Assembly (NCBI GenBank): GCA_003054665.1
Contig: QAYY01000011.1
Location: 36,654 to 100,653, forward strand
Direction: 5' to 3'
DNA length: 64,000 nt
From: Opitutaceae bacterium EW11
GTDB lineage: Bacteria > Verrucomicrobiota > Verrucomicrobiia > Opitutales > Opitutaceae
Shown: piece after piece, positions 43,095 to 52,647 of the stretch
How positions within the stretch are numbered: position 1 is the first letter of the stretch
Layout of the letters: the number at the start of each line of letters is the position of its first letter
Program-made: the position numbers and the translations under genes
Notes under the pieces: model-generated
The model's database searches: none
What the model was told of the DNA's origin: nothing
Seen by the model: only the letters and a program-made list of their open reading frames with translations

Positions 43095-43521
43095 CCGAGA
43101 GAGGGCGTGCGTAGCTTCAAAGGCCCGCTTTGTTCCCAGCGGTCACGGGACGGACCGAGCGACGACGATCGATTGGGACCAATGCTGCATCGGGAGTCGG
43201 CGCTGGAGCGTGGGGCATGGTCAGAAGGCCTTTGGTTGAAATCGCTGCCGCAGCTGTATTTCAACAACAAACCCCATAGGGGGAACCCTGGTGTGAAGAT
43301 ACGGAATACAGCTGCGCGTTCAGATTCGTCTTCCACCTGAACCCCGCAGGCGGACGGCTGCTGAGGCCCAACACGTTCCTGCTCCACGGGGTGCACGCTC
43401 AAGAATCAGACTCTGCGAACGCTGGGGCGTTTTGCGAACGGAGCCCTCGCGCGGCCGCCGTGGTGAGCACGAGCGTTTTCACTCTGGCAATATCCAAGAA
43501 CGGCTTTACGAAGGCGACCGA
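43095..43521. other. Divergent intergenic region between exosortase and WcaI-like gene
   Basis: This 427-bp stretch must hold promoters for the long minus-strand locus and for the plus-strand glycosyltransferase. It contains the GC-rich motif copy C at 43272-43291. The glycosyltransferase start is preceded by GAAGGCGA as ribosome-binding site. No clear -35/-10 pair or sigma-54 site was recognised. Confidence 0.55.
43272..43291 (-). promoter_or_regulatory. GC-rich motif, copy C, upstream of the exosortase gene
   Basis: On the minus strand the site reads CCAGGG-TT-CCCCC-TAT-GGGG, with a 4+4 inverted repeat CCCC-TAT-GGGG at the right. It lies about 178 bp before the exosortase start codon. Copy A (2744-2765) has the same order of blocks. 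A role as an operator or activator site is inferred. Confidence 0.4.
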
Positions 43522-44793
43522 GTGAAAATCACCGTCTGGGGCATCAATTACGATCCGGAGCCGACTGGAATCGGGCCATTCAACACGGACCTTTGTGCCT
43601 ACTTCGCCGAACGTGGTCACGACGTCAGAATGATCACGACCTTTCCCTACTATCCCTGGTGGAAGAAGCCGCCGGAAGCTCGAGGGAAACTATACAAGAC
43701 GGTGGCGATGAAAGGCGTCACGGTGCTTCGTTGCTGGCACTACGTACCGGCCAAGCCGTCCACGCTAAAGCGTCTGCTCCATGAGATGAGCTTTGTCGTG
43801 ACGTCAGCGCTCAAAGCGCTGTTTCTGCCGCGGCCCGACGTTTTTATTGTCGTCAGTCCGCCACTTTTCCTCGGACCGGCGGCTTTCGCCGTGAGCCGGA
43901 TTCTGCGACGACCGTTTGTGGTCCACGTCCAAGATCTCCAGCCAGATGCCGCACTGGGTTTGGGCATGATCAAACCGGGCCCGGCGGTGCGGGCGCTCTA
44001 TCTGCTGGAGAAGTGGAATTACCGGTGGGCTGCACTCGTCTCGGGCATCTCCCAGGGAATGCTGGACGCGTTCGCACGAAAGGATGTCGCGGCGGAAAAG
44101 ATCTGCATGTTCCCCAACTGGGTCCCAGACGCCAAAACGACCGGCGGGCCCGTGCAGCCGGCCGTTTCTGCCGCTTCCTTCCGAGCAGCGAACCAGCTCT
44201 CTCTCCAGACGCCTTTGATCGCCTATTCTGGAAACGTGGGAATGAAGCAGGGACTTGAGGTGGTGGTGGAAGCAGCGGCAAAGGCGAAGTTGGAGACGAC
44301 GGTCCGCGGCGGATCCGATCTTCGAGCCATTCATTGGGCGATCTGCGGCGAGGGCGCCGCAAAACCTGCGCTGCAGGAAGCGATTCTGCGCACCGGAGCG
44401 GAGTCGGTCCGTCTGTATCCGCTACAACCGGACGATCTCTATCAGGCCCTCTTGCGCGAAGCGGACATTTCGTTGATCACCCAGCAACGGGGCACGGGGC
44501 AGTTCTTTTTTCCGAGCAAGCTCCTGTCGATCCTGCAATACGGCCGTCCTGTGCTCGCGGTGGCGGACGAAAGCAGCGAACTCGCGCGCGCCGTTCACCA
44601 GGGCGACTTCGGCTTGGTGGTGGAGCCAGGAGACGCCTCGGCGCTGCTCGCGGCGGCGGAAAAGATGCTCGCGGCAGACGATCTCCAGCGTGCCGCCTGG
44701 GCTCGGAACGGCCGGGCCTGGGTTGACCAGTTTCGTCGAACTCCCGTCCTATCGGCGTTCGAAGCCCGGCTCGAGACGCTGCGGAAAAGGTAA
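43522..44793 (+). CDS. WcaI-like GT4 glycosyltransferase
   Basis: A 423-residue GT4 enzyme of the WcaI/WbuB group (colanic-acid-type fucosyl/sugar transferases). The family start is ITVWGINYDPEPTGIGPFN, followed by MITTFPYYPWWKKP and, in the donor half, YSGNVGMKQGLE and RGTGQFFFPSKLLSILQYGRPV. The GTG at 43522 has GAAGG seven to eleven bases before it and gives the correct family start, so the upstream ATG at 43432 is rejected. It is transcribed away from the main locus but belongs to it by function. Confidence 0.92.
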   Translation: MKITVWGINYDPEPTGIGPFNTDLCAYFAERGHDVRMITTFPYYPWWKKPPEARGKLYKTVAMKGVTVLRCWHYVPAKPSTLKRLLHEMSFVVTSALKALFLPRPDVFIVVSPPLFLGPAAFAVSRILRRPFVVHVQDLQPDAALGLGMIKPGPAVRALYLLEKWNYRWAALVSGISQGMLDAFARKDVAAEKICMFPNWVPDAKTTGGPVQPAVSAASFRAANQLSLQTPLIAYSGNVGMKQGLEVVVEAAAKAKLETTVRGGSDLRAIHWAICGEGAAKPALQEAILRTGAESVRLYPLQPDDLYQALLREADISLITQQRGTGQFFFPSKLLSILQYGRPVLAVADESSELARAVHQGDFGLVVEPGDASALLAAAEKMLAADDLQRAAWARNGRAWVDQFRRTPVLSAFEARLETLRKR

Positions 44794-44808
44794 ACGTCTC
44801 CTGGCTCG

Positions 44809-44845
44809 AAAAACAGCTGGCCCGCGGACTTTCGTCGCGCGGGCC
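44809..44845 (-). terminator. Hairpin and T-run between convergent genes
   Basis: An 8-bp stem GGCCCGCG/CGCGGGCC (44819-44826 with 44838-44845) is followed on the minus strand by AGCTG and five T. It lies just after the stop of the minus-strand subtilase gene and also just after the plus-strand glycosyltransferase gene. It probably ends transcription of the subtilase gene. Confidence 0.6.
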
Positions 44846-44890
44846 AACCGGTCTATACAGAGCCGCGCCTGGGGGCGCCCTCTGGATTCG

Positions 44891-47800
44891 TCACTCGACC
44901 AGATACACCTCCGCAAGGGCGACACCGGTGGTGTTTCCAACACCGGATACTTGAGCCGTGTAGCTGCCGGGCTGAAGCGTCGCGATAATGACTGCATCCT
45001 TTGAATTGGAGGCGAGTGCGAAGGCATTGACCTTGTTCATCGTCGACAGAATTTCGCCGGCGTTGGGCGCGGAACCCCAATTGTCGTTGCTTTGGATGAC
45101 GGTTTGCCCGCTGAAGAGCTCGAGCTTGGGGTCGGCGAGAACGCCAGAGACATTGTAAGGCGCGTTCCCCAGCGTCGGGCCGATGCCGCGGATGAGGACC
45201 GTCCTCGGTGTCTGGCCACCAATGACGAAGCCGACGATGAGGATGTTCGCTCCTGTGCCTACGTCCGCACGGGCGGAAAGATTTGTCAGACGCGGACTGT
45301 CGGTCGTGTAGACTTCCGTCGCGTCGTAGAACTCCGCGAGAGCGACGCCGGACCCGGAACTGGTGTTGACGTGCGCCGTGTAGGCACCGGGGGCAAGGGA
45401 CGTGCTGATTGCGGCGTCTTTGCTCGTCGGGCTGACGAAGTCGAACGCCCCAGCTCGAGCCATCGCCGGACCAACCAATGGATCGGAACCCCAGTTGTCG
45501 TTCGAGCCAATGACGACTCCGCCGCCATTAAACAACGTGAGGGCGGGATCGGACAATGCGCCGGGAACGTTGTAGGGGGTCGCTGAGAGAGTCGGACCGA
45601 CGCCTCGGATTATGATCGGCTTCTGGTCGCTGCTGCCGCTGATTATCAGACCAACGATCAGCGTCTTGCTGTCGGACCCCGCCACCGCGCGGGCTGACAG
45701 ATTCACGAGCCGACCGATATCGCTTGCCGTGGCGACACTCACCGTGGCCACAGAACTGGTGACGGAGCCCAGCGCGTTGGTCACCACGACGGTGTAGTTG
45801 CCCGCGCTGGCGTTCGTAGCGTTCGTGATCGTGTAGGTCGGCTGCGTAGCGCCGGCAATCGCGACGCCGTTGAGATACCATTGGAAGGCGAGTGGACTCT
45901 GGCCGTTGGTGTTGACGGTCAACGTCACGCTTCCTCCGATCGCGACGGAGCGCGATACGGGTTGCGTGACGATCGTGGGCGCGGTCTTGACCGCAACCCG
46001 GCCGGTGCGCGAGGCGTTCTGCCTGAACTGCGGCCAAGGCGAATTGGCCAGCGCACTTGCCGGCACTGCGTAGAGGAAGCGATCACCGCTGCCGAACAGG
46101 GCGGCGTCCCCACCGAGAAGTACCGACGAGCGGATCTGGCCGCCGGTGAGCCGATTCGAAACCTTCAGCCCGGCGCTGCTGATCGTGTACAGCCGGCCGT
46201 CGGAAGAGCCGATATAGACCAAACCCCCGACGTCCACCGCCGGGGAAGAGGCGCGAATCTCATTCTCGGTGGCGAAGGTCCATTTCTGGATCCCGGCCGA
46301 CGTCAGCGCGTACATCTTTTTGTCGTAGCAGCCAAAGTAGACGGTCCCGTCTGTTGCCAAAGCTGCCGAAGAACTGATCGATCCTCCAGCGGTGAAGGCC
46401 CAACGCTGACCGCCCGTCGGCTCAACGCAGAAGAATTTGCCGCCGAGGGAGCCGATATACACCGCGCCGTCGCTGCCGATCGCGGGTGACGCGTACACCT
46501 GGCCGCCGGTGTTGAACCTCCAGCGGATCGATCCGTCAGTCGGCGAGATCGCGTACAGGTAGTTGTCGTCGGATCCAATGTAGATCGTGCCGTCGGCCGC
46601 GATGGACGGCGAAGAATAGCTCACGCCGGGCACGGAGGCCTGCCAGCGTTCGGTGCCGTCGGCCAGGTAGGCGTGGAGTTTCCCGTCGCCGGAGTGCTGA
46701 TACACGGTTCCGTCCGCAGCAATCGCGGGCGAGGATCCGTCATCGCCGGTCAGTGACTTTTCCCACTTCAGCGTGCCGGTCTTGCTGAACGCAAAGAGAC
46801 CTGCGCTCGTGGAAGCGTACGTCGTTCCGTCGCTTCCCACCGCGGGCGTGTTGACGTCGGCGTTGCCCTTCACCGGCAGCTGCCAGCTCTCAGCGGTCGT
46901 GTTGCTCAGGTGGATCAGGTAGCCGCTGTTGTCCATGGCGATGATCGCATTGTCCGGCGGAAACAGAGGGGAGGAGTTCACCGCGTCGGGCATCCGCCAG
47001 GCGAAGATCGCGTCCATCAACTGAAGGGAAAACTGCCCGGCGCTTCCGTCGAAGCTGTCGATGGCGATGCTGTAGGTGCTGCCTTCGACGGCATCGAACG
47101 ACACAGAGTAGAGGTACGTATCTAGCACCTTGAGCGTGTCGACGGTGCTGCCCGTGTAGACGGCGATAATCGGCGAAAAACTGTCCGTCTGCACGGTGAC
47201 GCTGAACGAGCCGGTCTTCGTGGCAGTCCAGCGGTACCAAACCGTCTGTCCGCTGCCCGTGTAGGTGCTGTATTTCAGCGTCGGCTCCCCGTTCTCCTTG
47301 CTGGCCTGAACGATGGATCCGGTCGCAGTCGCGTTCATGCCCACGAGCGACGTCGCTTGCGCGAAGTCGTCGTTTCCGGGAACGATGCCGAGGCTGAGAA
47401 CGATGGCTCCGGTGGCGCCGCTCTTTCCGTCGACGCAGAAATGATAGGTCGATCCGGCGCGCGCGGCGAACGATACGTGGCTGGTCGTGCGGTTGACGGC
47501 ATCGTCGTTCGAAGCAACCGCGGTCAGGGCGCCGGCCGAACCGGTGTAGACGCCGAGCACGGTGTCGAAGCTGCTTCCGGCCGTATCCAGAATGACGACA
47601 CCTCCCGTCGGAGCCGTCCAGCTCCACCAAACCGTGGCACTTGCCGGCTGCGATCCGACGGCCGGTTCTCCAGCTTCAGCGGTGGCGCCCACGTTGCTGG
47701 AGCGGAGGGTCAGGCCCGAACCGCTAAGCACGGCTCGCTTGGCGAAGTCGTCGTTGAACGGGCGGTTTGTGGTCGATGTGAGGGCCTTCGCCAGATTGAG

Positions 47801-49111
47801 GCGCCCGCCGGTTTGAACCAGGCCGGACAGATTGGACAGAGAGTCGACCGAGCCGAGCAGGCGATTGATCGACTGCCGATAGGTGTCCTGCGGAAACTGA
47901 GCCCTCAACAGCGCCACCGAGCCGGCGACGATCGGGGAGGAGAAGGAGGTCCCGGATACTGTGCGGTATTCCGTGTCGCTGTGATTGCTGGCGGTGAGGA
48001 TGTCGGTTCCAGGCGCCGCCAGTTCGACGATGTTTCCGTAGCTGCTCGAGACGGACAACTGGTCGTTGCGGTCGGTGTTGGCCACGGCGACGAGGTTGTC
48101 GAGGAGGTAGTCGGCGGGATACTCCTTCACGAGTTCCGCGCTGACGCCGTCGTTTCCGGCGGAGGCGACAACCACCACGCCGGCATCTCGGGCGCGTTTG
48201 AGGGCGTCGTACTCTGCGGTCGAATTGCTGGAGCTGCCGTAGCTGATGTTGATCACCTTGGCACCCTTGCTCACGGCATAGTCGATGCACTCGACGACCT
48301 TGGCCGTATCCGCTCCGCCCGTGGCTGCGTCGTCGACCTTGAGCGCCATGACCTTGGCCTGCCACGCCACGCCTGCGATGCCTTTGCCGTTGTTGCCAGC
48401 GGCGGCGACGAGACTCGCGACCGAGGTGCCGTGGCCCTGGTCGTCGTCGGGATTCCCGCCCTGAGAGGAGCTCTTCCCGGCTACGGCATTGATGCCGTGA
48501 ACGTCGTCGATGTAGCCGTCGCCGTCGTCGTCGATCCCGTTCCCCGGGATTTCGCCCGCGTTGGTCCACAGGTTGGCGGCGAGATCCTCATGGGTCAGGC
48601 GAACTCCCGTGTCGATCACCGCAATGATCACGTCTCCTGCGGCCGTGCGGGTGTCCCACCCTGCGACGGCGCCGATGTCGGCGCCCGATTTGCCGCTGTC
48701 CTGCCCCGTGTTCCGCATATACCACTGCTCCGCAAAGCGAGGGTCGTTCGGGGCGGCATGGCGATGGAGCACGTAGTTGGGCTCAACGTATTCGTACAGC
48801 CCCGACGCCTTGAGCTTCTCCATCTCCCGCATCGCGTCGGAACCCGAGGGAAGATCGAGAACGCGGAGATTTCCCAGACGCGGGAAATCCCTCCGGAGTT
48901 GAACGCCTTCCACGCTCTCGCGCGCGGCGATCTGGGACGCCGTCACTCCGGCGCGGGGCTTTGCGATCAGCGTCTGGTCGCGGAAGCCCTGAGTCATCTC
49001 ATGGGCGGTGATGGGGGTGTCGCGTCTTTCGCTGGCTGGACGCGCGTCGGCGAAGAGGCTGCCGACGGCGAGAGTTGTGAACGCGAGAATAGCAGGAACT
49101 CGAGAGATCAC
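44891..49111 (-). CDS. Large secreted subtilisin-type (S8) protease with propeller, Ig domain and two C-terminal modules
   Basis: A ~1,406-residue secreted protein. After a signal peptide (ends near residue 21, GSLFA) and a propeptide, the subtilase domain has Asp167 (AVIDTG), His227 (GHGTSVA) and Ser389 (SGTSFSSP). Two repeated beta-rich domains follow (each with NDDFA...WWSWTAP or WYRWTAT). Then comes a PQQ/WD-type propeller with repeated blades (SSPAIAADGTVY, SSPSIAADGTIYIGS, ASPAIGSDGAVYIGS), an Ig-like domain (PTIVTQPVSRSVAIGG), and two copies of a ~130-residue C-terminal module (VNLSARAVAG... and TNLSARADVG...), ending in ALAEVYLVE. The GTG at 49111 gives a standard signal peptide; the open frame upstream is not convincing. 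It probably digests proteins outside the cell or on the surface. Confidence 0.9.
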   Translation of the reverse strand: MISRVPAILAFTTLAVGSLFADARPASERRDTPITAHEMTQGFRDQTLIAKPRAGVTASQIAARESVEGVQLRRDFPRLGNLRVLDLPSGSDAMREMEKLKASGLYEYVEPNYVLHRHAAPNDPRFAEQWYMRNTGQDSGKSGADIGAVAGWDTRTAAGDVIIAVIDTGVRLTHEDLAANLWTNAGEIPGNGIDDDGDGYIDDVHGINAVAGKSSSQGGNPDDDQGHGTSVASLVAAAGNNGKGIAGVAWQAKVMALKVDDAATGGADTAKVVECIDYAVSKGAKVINISYGSSSNSTAEYDALKRARDAGVVVVASAGNDGVSAELVKEYPADYLLDNLVAVANTDRNDQLSVSSSYGNIVELAAPGTDILTASNHSDTEYRTVSGTSFSSPIVAGSVALLRAQFPQDTYRQSINRLLGSVDSLSNLSGLVQTGGRLNLAKALTSTTNRPFNDDFAKRAVLSGSGLTLRSSNVGATAEAGEPAVGSQPASATVWWSWTAPTGGVVILDTAGSSFDTVLGVYTGSAGALTAVASNDDAVNRTTSHVSFAARAGSTYHFCVDGKSGATGAIVLSLGIVPGNDDFAQATSLVGMNATATGSIVQASKENGEPTLKYSTYTGSGQTVWYRWTATKTGSFSVTVQTDSFSPIIAVYTGSTVDTLKVLDTYLYSVSFDAVEGSTYSIAIDSFDGSAGQFSLQLMDAIFAWRMPDAVNSSPLFPPDNAIIAMDNSGYLIHLSNTTAESWQLPVKGNADVNTPAVGSDGTTYASTSAGLFAFSKTGTLKWEKSLTGDDGSSPAIAADGTVYQHSGDGKLHAYLADGTERWQASVPGVSYSSPSIAADGTIYIGSDDNYLYAISPTDGSIRWRFNTGGQVYASPAIGSDGAVYIGSLGGKFFCVEPTGGQRWAFTAGGSISSSAALATDGTVYFGCYDKKMYALTSAGIQKWTFATENEIRASSPAVDVGGLVYIGSSDGRLYTISSAGLKVSNRLTGGQIRSSVLLGGDAALFGSGDRFLYAVPASALANSPWPQFRQNASRTGRVAVKTAPTIVTQPVSRSVAIGGSVTLTVNTNGQSPLAFQWYLNGVAIAGATQPTYTITNATNASAGNYTVVVTNALGSVTSSVATVSVATASDIGRLVNLSARAVAGSDSKTLIVGLIISGSSDQKPIIIRGVGPTLSATPYNVPGALSDPALTLFNGGGVVIGSNDNWGSDPLVGPAMARAGAFDFVSPTSKDAAISTSLAPGAYTAHVNTSSGSGVALAEFYDATEVYTTDSPRLTNLSARADVGTGANILIVGFVIGGQTPRTVLIRGIGPTLGNAPYNVSGVLADPKLELFSGQTVIQSNDNWGSAPNAGEILSTMNKVNAFALASNSKDAVIIATLQPGSYTAQVSGVGNTTGVALAEVYLVE

Positions 49112-49332
49112 GTTGGGAATGGGATTGAAGCTGTGCCTGGGTTCCCTCCGCGGAAAGCAGGGGCGCGGCTCAGACCGCGTTCCCGCTATCAAACGTTTCT
49201 CAACGCGAACGGCGCAGGGGAACTGCGCCTCCCGTGAAGTTGCCCACACATTTGCGCCAACGCTCGCAAAACGGCCGGTTCACGCAAGTGGGAAATAGTA
49301 TCCACTCGCCACCGGACCGGCACCGTTGGCCC

Positions 49333-51885
49333 TCATTGAGAGGAGGCAAGCCAGGCTGCCAGCTCAGTCTCGTTTTCCACGTGCTGCCCAAGTTGATACT
49401 CTTTTGACAGAAGGCCGGCATAGGCCGGGTCAGCGAAACGGCGGCAGTGGAGGAGGACCCGGGCATGTTGACCGGGAGCGCGCACGAGCCGTCCGAGAGC
49501 TTGATTCACCTTCTGAATACCTGGAACTTGGTACACTCTTCGGAAAGCCACCTCGCGGCCGAGATCGGATAGCGCCGCGAGTCGGGCGCGCTGCACCGCA
49601 TTCACTTCGGGTAAGGCCGGACCGACAATCATCGCGGAACTCACGCGACCGCCGAGGACATCGATGCCTTCGGCGAAGCTGCTTCCCAGCACCAGAAAGA
49701 GCGCATCGGACAGAACCAGAGATTCCTCGACCCAGGCATGCTGGGCGGCCAGATCGGGCAGACGCGGTTGGAGCGAGACGCGGAGCACGGATCCGGAGTC
49801 CGAAAGCGTGCGCTGGATCGCTTCCGCGTAGGAATAGCTCGGGAAGAAAACCGCCACGGCGCGTGTCGTACCTGACGCGGGAGCAGCTGCGCACAGGGTT
49901 TCGATGGTGGATGCGGTGAGTCCGTAAAACCGGCTTCGTTGCTGGTAAGTCGTGTCGACGCGGAGATCCACCGCTACATCGTACGCGCCGTCGCGCCACG
50001 GAGTCTCGGCGCGGATGATCGTCGGCCTGTCGATCTCACGCGCCTCCTCGACCTGCAGCAAGTCCGCGCCGGTTGACAGATGGCGGAAGAGCTTTCGGGA
50101 GTCGCGTTTGGTGAGCGCGCCGAGCCTTTCGTTTCTTTCCATCGCCGCCGGGCGTCGCTCCGGAGGCTCCAGGCCGCAGGAGGCGGCGAATACGTCGGTG
50201 GGCCCGAATGTGGCGCTGGTGAGGAGCGCTGCGCCGAAACTGCGAAGTGCCGGCCCGATCACGGCTCCGGCATCGAGGCACGTCACGGACAGTTCGGCGG
50301 CGCGCGGCACCCACCACAACCTCGGCAGATCCGTTTCCAACTCGGTCAGAAACGCCGGAATCTGCCAGAGCATTTCCGAGATCCGCGAGCCGAGCTCAGC
50401 ATGATCCAGGGGGACCGCGGCGCTGTGCTTGGCGATTGTTTCGAGCAGATGACGGGCGTCATCTTCGTCGTCAGGGGAGAGAGAGTCGGCCGGACGCAGG
50501 TGATGGAGAAAGTGCGTCCAGTGGTCCCACGCGGTGAGAAGCGGGGCGTAGGCGCGCGCTCGATACAGATCCTCGGCTGCCGCAGCCGCGTCGGCCGCGG
50601 AAAACAGGTGCGAGTAGGCGTCGGCGACGCGCGCGGGCAGGTTGTGGGCTTCGTCGACGACGAGCAGCGTGCGCTTCGGATCAAAACCAGGTTGGTCGTA
50701 GAAGAGTCCGCGGTTTCCGGGGGCAAACACGTAATTGTAGTCGCCGATCCACACATCATTGAAGGCGAGTGCGACCCGCGTGATCTCGTACGGACAGATG
50801 CCCGCGGCCTGGCCCGCCTCGCGCAACGCGTCGAGGGATCGATTCGTGTTTTCGAAAAGATAGAATCGGGCGAGATCGCTACGCGCCCAGCGTGCCTCCA
50901 GATCGTGAAGGTAGCGGCAGGCATCATGCACGCAGTGAAACTCGGAGTTTACGCAATGCTCGCGCTTGTTGCGCACGTGCCAGATGGCCACTGACGTGCT
51001 GTTCGCGGATTCGGCGCCCGGGTCGATCGCGGTCATCGCCGTCAGCTGGCGTACGACCTGAAGCTGGCCTGTGGATTTGCTGGTAAGATAGAGCAGCCGC
51101 TCAAACCGGCCGCGTTTCAGCTCGGACAGCGCGGCCTGGAGGATGGCTCCGGTTTTGCCGAAGCCCGTCGGAGCTTCAAAAAACACCAATGGCCGGTTTT
51201 CGAGCGCCTTTTCCAGATCCGCGTGAATGGATTCTTGGCCCGGCCGAAGTGTGGCGAAGGCGGGACGGAAGCTGAGGGATCTTAGCCGTTCGCGGGCGCG
51301 AAGGCGGAGGTTGAGGAACTCCGTGAGCCGCTCCAGCTGGACATGAAACGTCGCTTCGTCGGCGGCGGTAACCGGGATACCCTGGCTCAGACCGCTTCCG
51401 GCCTCGATGAAGACGAGTTCACCGTGCACCGGAGTGCTCGCCTCGAGAGCGGGGTGGATCGGCGCGTGCAGCCTGGCCAGCGCGAGGTACGTCGAGAGTT
51501 GGGCGAAATACGCGGGATACTCGGAGCGAAGCTCTTCTTCGGCCGCGGGCAGCGGACGGAGCACGGTCTTCAACTCCCGCAGTTTTGCGGCCGGTCGGAT
51601 CCGCTGCTCGTTCTCTGCCTGCGCCGGCGGGATCAGCTGATCGATGCGCCCGGTCAGCTTGATCCTCCAACCGCGATGCGCGATCTCACCGGCGATGGGG
51701 ACTTCGAAAAGTGCGGCGGTGTTCTCGCCGCCTACCCGGTCGCGGAACTCCTGGTGCCAGTGAGTCCCGAGCTGGGCGCGCCAGATTCCCTGAGGACCGT
51801 CCCCGCTTTCCCTCGGACCGATCTCGAAATCGGACAACTCGCCCACGCTCAACTGAGCGGTGCGGTCATCGAGGGAGAATTCCAT
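49333..51885 (-). CDS. Rad3/DinG-type DNA helicase with N-terminal PD-(D/E)XK nuclease domain
   Basis: An 850-residue protein. Residues ~40-135 form a Cas4/RecB-like nuclease with GRID (Asp82), RELKT (Glu104, Lys106) and QLSTY (Gln129, Tyr133). The superfamily 2 helicase has Walker A APTGFGKT (238-245) and DEAH (411-414). Cys311, Cys318, Cys323 and Cys364 stand where XPD/DinG proteins hold a 4Fe-4S cluster. The last motif, QVPGIQKVNQALGRLVR, matches motif VI. It should unwind and cut DNA in repair or replication restart. It lies 131 bp after the RecO-like gene; a repair context is plausible. Confidence 0.9.
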   Translation of the reverse strand: MEFSLDDRTAQLSVGELSDFEIGPRESGDGPQGIWRAQLGTHWHQEFRDRVGGENTAALFEVPIAGEIAHRGWRIKLTGRIDQLIPPAQAENEQRIRPAAKLRELKTVLRPLPAAEEELRSEYPAYFAQLSTYLALARLHAPIHPALEASTPVHGELVFIEAGSGLSQGIPVTAADEATFHVQLERLTEFLNLRLRARERLRSLSFRPAFATLRPGQESIHADLEKALENRPLVFFEAPTGFGKTGAILQAALSELKRGRFERLLYLTSKSTGQLQVVRQLTAMTAIDPGAESANSTSVAIWHVRNKREHCVNSEFHCVHDACRYLHDLEARWARSDLARFYLFENTNRSLDALREAGQAAGICPYEITRVALAFNDVWIGDYNYVFAPGNRGLFYDQPGFDPKRTLLVVDEAHNLPARVADAYSHLFSAADAAAAAEDLYRARAYAPLLTAWDHWTHFLHHLRPADSLSPDDEDDARHLLETIAKHSAAVPLDHAELGSRISEMLWQIPAFLTELETDLPRLWWVPRAAELSVTCLDAGAVIGPALRSFGAALLTSATFGPTDVFAASCGLEPPERRPAAMERNERLGALTKRDSRKLFRHLSTGADLLQVEEAREIDRPTIIRAETPWRDGAYDVAVDLRVDTTYQQRSRFYGLTASTIETLCAAAPASGTTRAVAVFFPSYSYAEAIQRTLSDSGSVLRVSLQPRLPDLAAQHAWVEESLVLSDALFLVLGSSFAEGIDVLGGRVSSAMIVGPALPEVNAVQRARLAALSDLGREVAFRRVYQVPGIQKVNQALGRLVRAPGQHARVLLHCRRFADPAYAGLLSKEYQLGQHVENETELAAWLASSQ

Positions 51886-52016
51886 AGCGGTTAGTGGCGG
51901 AAAACGAAAAGACGAGGCTGGACGAACGAGGCTTCAACTCGGGTGCAGCGGTTGGAACGCAGGCGGTTCCGTCCGCGCGGTTTTCCCGAGGCAATGAGCT
52001 TCAATTCGGAGCTGGC

Positions 52017-52631
52017 TCAATCAAGCAGGATCTCGGTCTCGCCTCGCAAATAGTCGTCGAGCTTTCTCTGGAGGCGCGCCACGATTCTGGCATCCGCCGA
52101 TTGCTTCTCGAGCGGCTGGTTCAGCACCTCGGCGAGCGTTTCACGGTCGGCCGGAGGCAGGGTGGGAGCCCAGGCCTGCTTCAAGGGATAGCCTTCGTCG
52201 CGGCAGAAACGGTAGACGCTTTTCAAATACACGATATCCGGCCTCTCGGAGTTGGCGAACGCATCGAACGAGAGCCGCAGGAGGGCGTAGACATCGCCAC
52301 GGCTGTCTTCCGCCACGGGGTTTCGCGCCACCAGGCTGGCGAACGCCGAAGCGAGTCGCAGGCTGTCGTAGCTGCGCCCAATGCCCGACCGGCGCTGAAG
52401 AATGCGGGCTTCCTTGACGAAGAACGCCTGCCCTTGGGTGGGTGCCTCCAGAACGAGCGACGCCTCGTCGAACAGGTCGAGCGCCGATACCGGCGTCGCC
52501 TTTTTCGACAGCCGCTGGAGGGCGAGGACCGCGCCGTCGACCACCGAAAACAGCGTCAGGGTTTGGAACACGTCCGATGGAGGCCGTTTGGCCAACACCC
52601 AGGCATCGGTGGTGTGCGTCGGACCTGCCAC
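52017..52631 (-). CDS. RecO-like DNA repair protein
   Basis: A 204-residue protein. The opening TDAWVLAKRPPSDVFQTLTLF, followed by AVLALQRLSKK, follows the OB-fold pattern of RecO (usually TxAxVLxxRxxGExDxxLTLxT). The next part, LFDEASLVLEA...FFVKEARILQRRSGIGRSYDSLRLASAFASLV, matches the RecO helical domain. The C-terminal ~60 residues lack the usual zinc-binding Cys set. RecO loads RecA with RecR and anneals DNA. The start is GTG at 52631, 16 bp after the DUF502 gene. Identity is by pattern only. Confidence 0.55.
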   Translation of the reverse strand: MAGPTHTTDAWVLAKRPPSDVFQTLTLFSVVDGAVLALQRLSKKATPVSALDLFDEASLVLEAPTQGQAFFVKEARILQRRSGIGRSYDSLRLASAFASLVARNPVAEDSRGDVYALLRLSFDAFANSERPDIVYLKSVYRFCRDEGYPLKQAWAPTLPPADRETLAEVLNQPLEKQSADARIVARLQRKLDDYLRGETEILLD

Positions 52632-52647
52632 AAATCGCGGATGGAGA

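Noticed and set aside
47357-49237. Long plus-strand open frame opposite the subtilase gene
   Set aside because: It is an antisense shadow: the minus strand carries the intact catalytic triad and signal peptide, and this frame has no recognisable domain.
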